From positions 188,908,982-188,972,981 of the forward strand of contig NW_026947484.1 in the NCBI RefSeq assembly GCF_034190915.1: a DNA stretch of 64,000 bases. The letters run 5' to 3'. The notes beneath the pieces were generated by a model. That model saw only the letters and a program-made list of their open reading frames with translations. It was not told the origin of the DNA and did no database searches. The translations under genes were made by a program, and so were the position numbers. Every line of letters starts with the position of its first letter. Positions within the stretch are counted from its first letter, which is position 1. Origin of the DNA: Cavia porcellus (Eukaryota; Chordata; Mammalia; Rodentia; Caviidae). Below are positions 61,976 through 64,000 of the stretch, piece by piece.

Positions 61976-64000
61976 GTAAATGGACCACTTTTCTGATTTT
62001 CAGCTGAGATTTTTATGCCTACCTAGTTCCCAGGGCTCAACCGGGCGCCAGTGTGTGGTCGCTGTAAATTGACTGAAACAGTGATCATTAACTTGCGCCT
62101 AGAGCTTTGTGCTTTCCAATGCCCATTCACACCCATTTTCTCATTGAGATTCCAGGGCCAGTGATAAGGGACCCATTTGATGGATCAGGAGACTGAGTCA
62201 AAGAGATGACGTGTGTAGCTGGAGATCAGGCATTTCGAGTGGTGTGGCCCTTATTTGGAATCTTGCAGTCTTTCTGCTTTCAGTGCTCTATCAAAACTTC
62301 AACTTTTGTGTGTGCCTGAATCCGTAGTTCACTTTCCTTCTTAGACTGAAGTATGATCAAGATAGCATCTTTGCAAACCTCAAGACTGAGACTGTGATTC
62401 ACTTCTTGATATTTTGGCCAAGGGGAGTGAATGCTGACGTTGGCAGGGATTGGGAAGATAAACACACTGATCAGCCTAGGTTGCTCATTTGGACATGTCT
62501 AAACTAGTGAGCAGTTAGTAAGTGTTTATTGAATGAACACACCTGCACATCCATGGTTGTGGAACGCAGGTCACTTAATTGGAAAGAGCTCTGCCTAGGA
62601 GTTGTATGGGCCTGAGAAGACTGCAAGGAAATAGCCTCCCTTTCCCCACGCTCATCTGCCTCTTCCCCAGCCTCTGTGGGCACTCACCATTTAGTGGGGC
62701 TTGGCCGGTGAGTGGGCTGGGGGACTCACTCGTTAAAATACTGGAAACTAGGAACTGCAAACCAGGAAAGGCATTTTGGACATCATATGGTTCCTAGGTT
62801 TTTTGTGTTTCCTTCCACAGATTATGGGCTGGATACAGGGTTTCCAACACGTGGCTTTTACTATGCCACTGATCCATGGATGCATCTGACTTTGTGTTAG
62901 GCTCTGGGGTAGGGAACCAAGGCAGTCCTGCCCCCGCTAACTCCCAAATAGCTTAAGATGTGGTAGGCCAAACTGATGGAGGAAATGGCAGTCACAGTAA
63001 AATACAGCACAGTGACACTATGACAAATCTTAAGAAAAGTATGTGACAAGAGAGGAGGTTATCCAGAAAAGTATTGTCTGAGGCTTGAAGGAAGAACTAA
63101 ATTTTTAAGAGGCAAAAGGGAGAAGGGTGCACCAGGCCAAGAGAGCCCTGTGAGCAAAGATTGTGCATCAGTGTCCAGGCAAGTCACAGGAGATTGGGAC
63201 ATATGTGGGGGTCCAAATGACGGAGTTGGAGGGGGATGGTAGTGCATTTGTGAGTTAGGTTAATAAGCTTGGACTTTGCCTGGCAGACTGGAAATTCTGT
63301 TCCAGTAGACTATAAAAATTGCCTGGTAGACTATGGAATAGACTTAAGCAGGGAAGCACAGAGATTAGATGCTTGGAAAGCTCAGTCTGACTATTGAGTA
63401 TACAACAAATTCAGGGAAGAGGGGTCTAGTAGTCAGAGAACCCATCAGGAGGTGATCTAGAAGGAATCGGTGGCTGAGCTTGAGCTGTTGCCCTGGGAAG
63501 GAAGGCAGATGGCAGTGGATAGGAATGTTAGGGAAGTGGAATATTGTAGAGGCGTCAGGGGCCTGATAACTATATGGCTGCCTGGCTGGGTCACTGACAG
63601 GAGAGCAACTCAGAATGAGAAGACTCCCATAGGGCATAATTCTCCTAAGTAGACTTCAGTCCCAAATGTGTGTTGACTCGCCATGGTGTCTTCCAGTGCC
63701 CCTCACAGTCCCAGACTCATATGGTAGGTGCATGAATTATATAATAAAACAGTGTTTGGGTTTTGCTGGAGCTCATCAGCTTTAACATCATGGTGAAGCC
63801 TCGGGAGGTCCCTCGGTAAATTTATGCAAAGACAAGGCAGTGGGCATCGTTTGATTTTACCGAGAGCTTCTTTCATAGAGTCCCAGCCTGGGATGTGGGA
63901 GGCAGAGTTTGCCCTGGTTGCCATGTAGCCTTCTTTTCTCATGTGGCCTTGATTGTAGGCAGCTCCAGATACTCATCACCTGCTCCCAGTGAGTGCCCAT
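61976..64000 (+). other. TBC1D2: TBC1D2 intron 1 (right part cut by window edge)
   Basis: Starts at the GTAAAT donor. No further PH, coiled-coil or TBC coding segment is recognisable before the window ends. A reversed MIR-like scrap lies near 62105-62220 (CCATTTTCTCATTGAGATTC, GAGACTGAGTCAAAGAGATG). Otherwise I see unique intronic sequence. Confidence 0.85.

Larger units (their letters stand above)
60580..61990. promoter_or_regulatory. CpG island and probable TBC1D2 promoter region
   Basis: CpG density rises sharply near 60.58 kb after 30 kb of CpG-poor DNA and stays high, with a dip at 61.32-61.43 kb, into the TBC1D2 exon. Promoter-type motifs visible are CCGGAAGTG (ETS, 60891-60899), CCAAT next to GGCGG (60926-60930), AAGATGGC (YY1, 61160-61167) and CCGGATGT (ETS, 61188-61195). 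Several GGGCGGGG-type Sp1 boxes lie between 61240 and 61280, with another (GGGGGCGGG) near 61471. No TATA box is apparent, which is usual for such islands. The transcription start cannot be fixed from sequence. Confidence 0.8.

Overview
This window is vertebrate nuclear DNA, most probably from a rodent. The protein-coding sequence is split into exons with canonical AG/GT borders. The intervening DNA is full of B1-type (7SL-derived) and ID-type (tRNA-derived) SINEs, L1 LINE fragments, ERVL-MaLR LTRs (one of rodent MT type) and old MIR copies. I saw no mouse-type B2 or B4 elements, so I do not assign a species. No prokaryotic, CRISPR, phage or operon feature is present.

There are two protein-coding genes, both on the + strand. 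The 3' part of GABBR2 (GABA-B receptor subunit 2) occupies about 1-29.66 kb. It has six coding exons at 13703-13813, 17354-17578, 19901-20083, 22102-22231, 25275-25392 and 27053-27218. Joined, they give 310 residues without a frameshift, from just before transmembrane helix 5 to the stop codon. A 2.4-kb 3' UTR follows, with two AATAAA signals near 29.61-29.65 kb. The first 13.7 kb hold no coding exon I can recognise and are read as the intron before this block. The first coding exon of TBC1D2 (61601-61975) gives an acidic N-terminus and most of a PH domain and lies in a CpG-rich segment. The rest of TBC1D2 lies beyond the right edge. From memory, this gene order and tandem orientation match human 9q22.33.

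The roughly 32 kb between the genes contains no supported gene. It is dominated by repeats. A near full-length minus-strand L1 (about 39.3-47.85 kb) is split by a 2.7-kb insertion. The insertion carries a 150-bp A-rich tandem array, a MaLR LTR and a second, internally deleted L1. A plus-strand L1 lies at 54.84-57.28 kb. Many SINEs and several LTRs complete the interval. A CpG island with ETS, CCAAT, YY1 and GC-box motifs starts near 60.58 kb, about 1 kb upstream of the TBC1D2 start codon.

I did not find a new multi-gene system. The items most worth a second look are: four clustered amino-acid changes just after helix 7 of GABBR2; a uORF whose stop codon overlaps the TBC1D2 start codon; the unexplained upstream half of the CpG island; and the 150-bp tandem array nested in the L1. 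Comparisons with human or rat proteins are from memory and were not computed.
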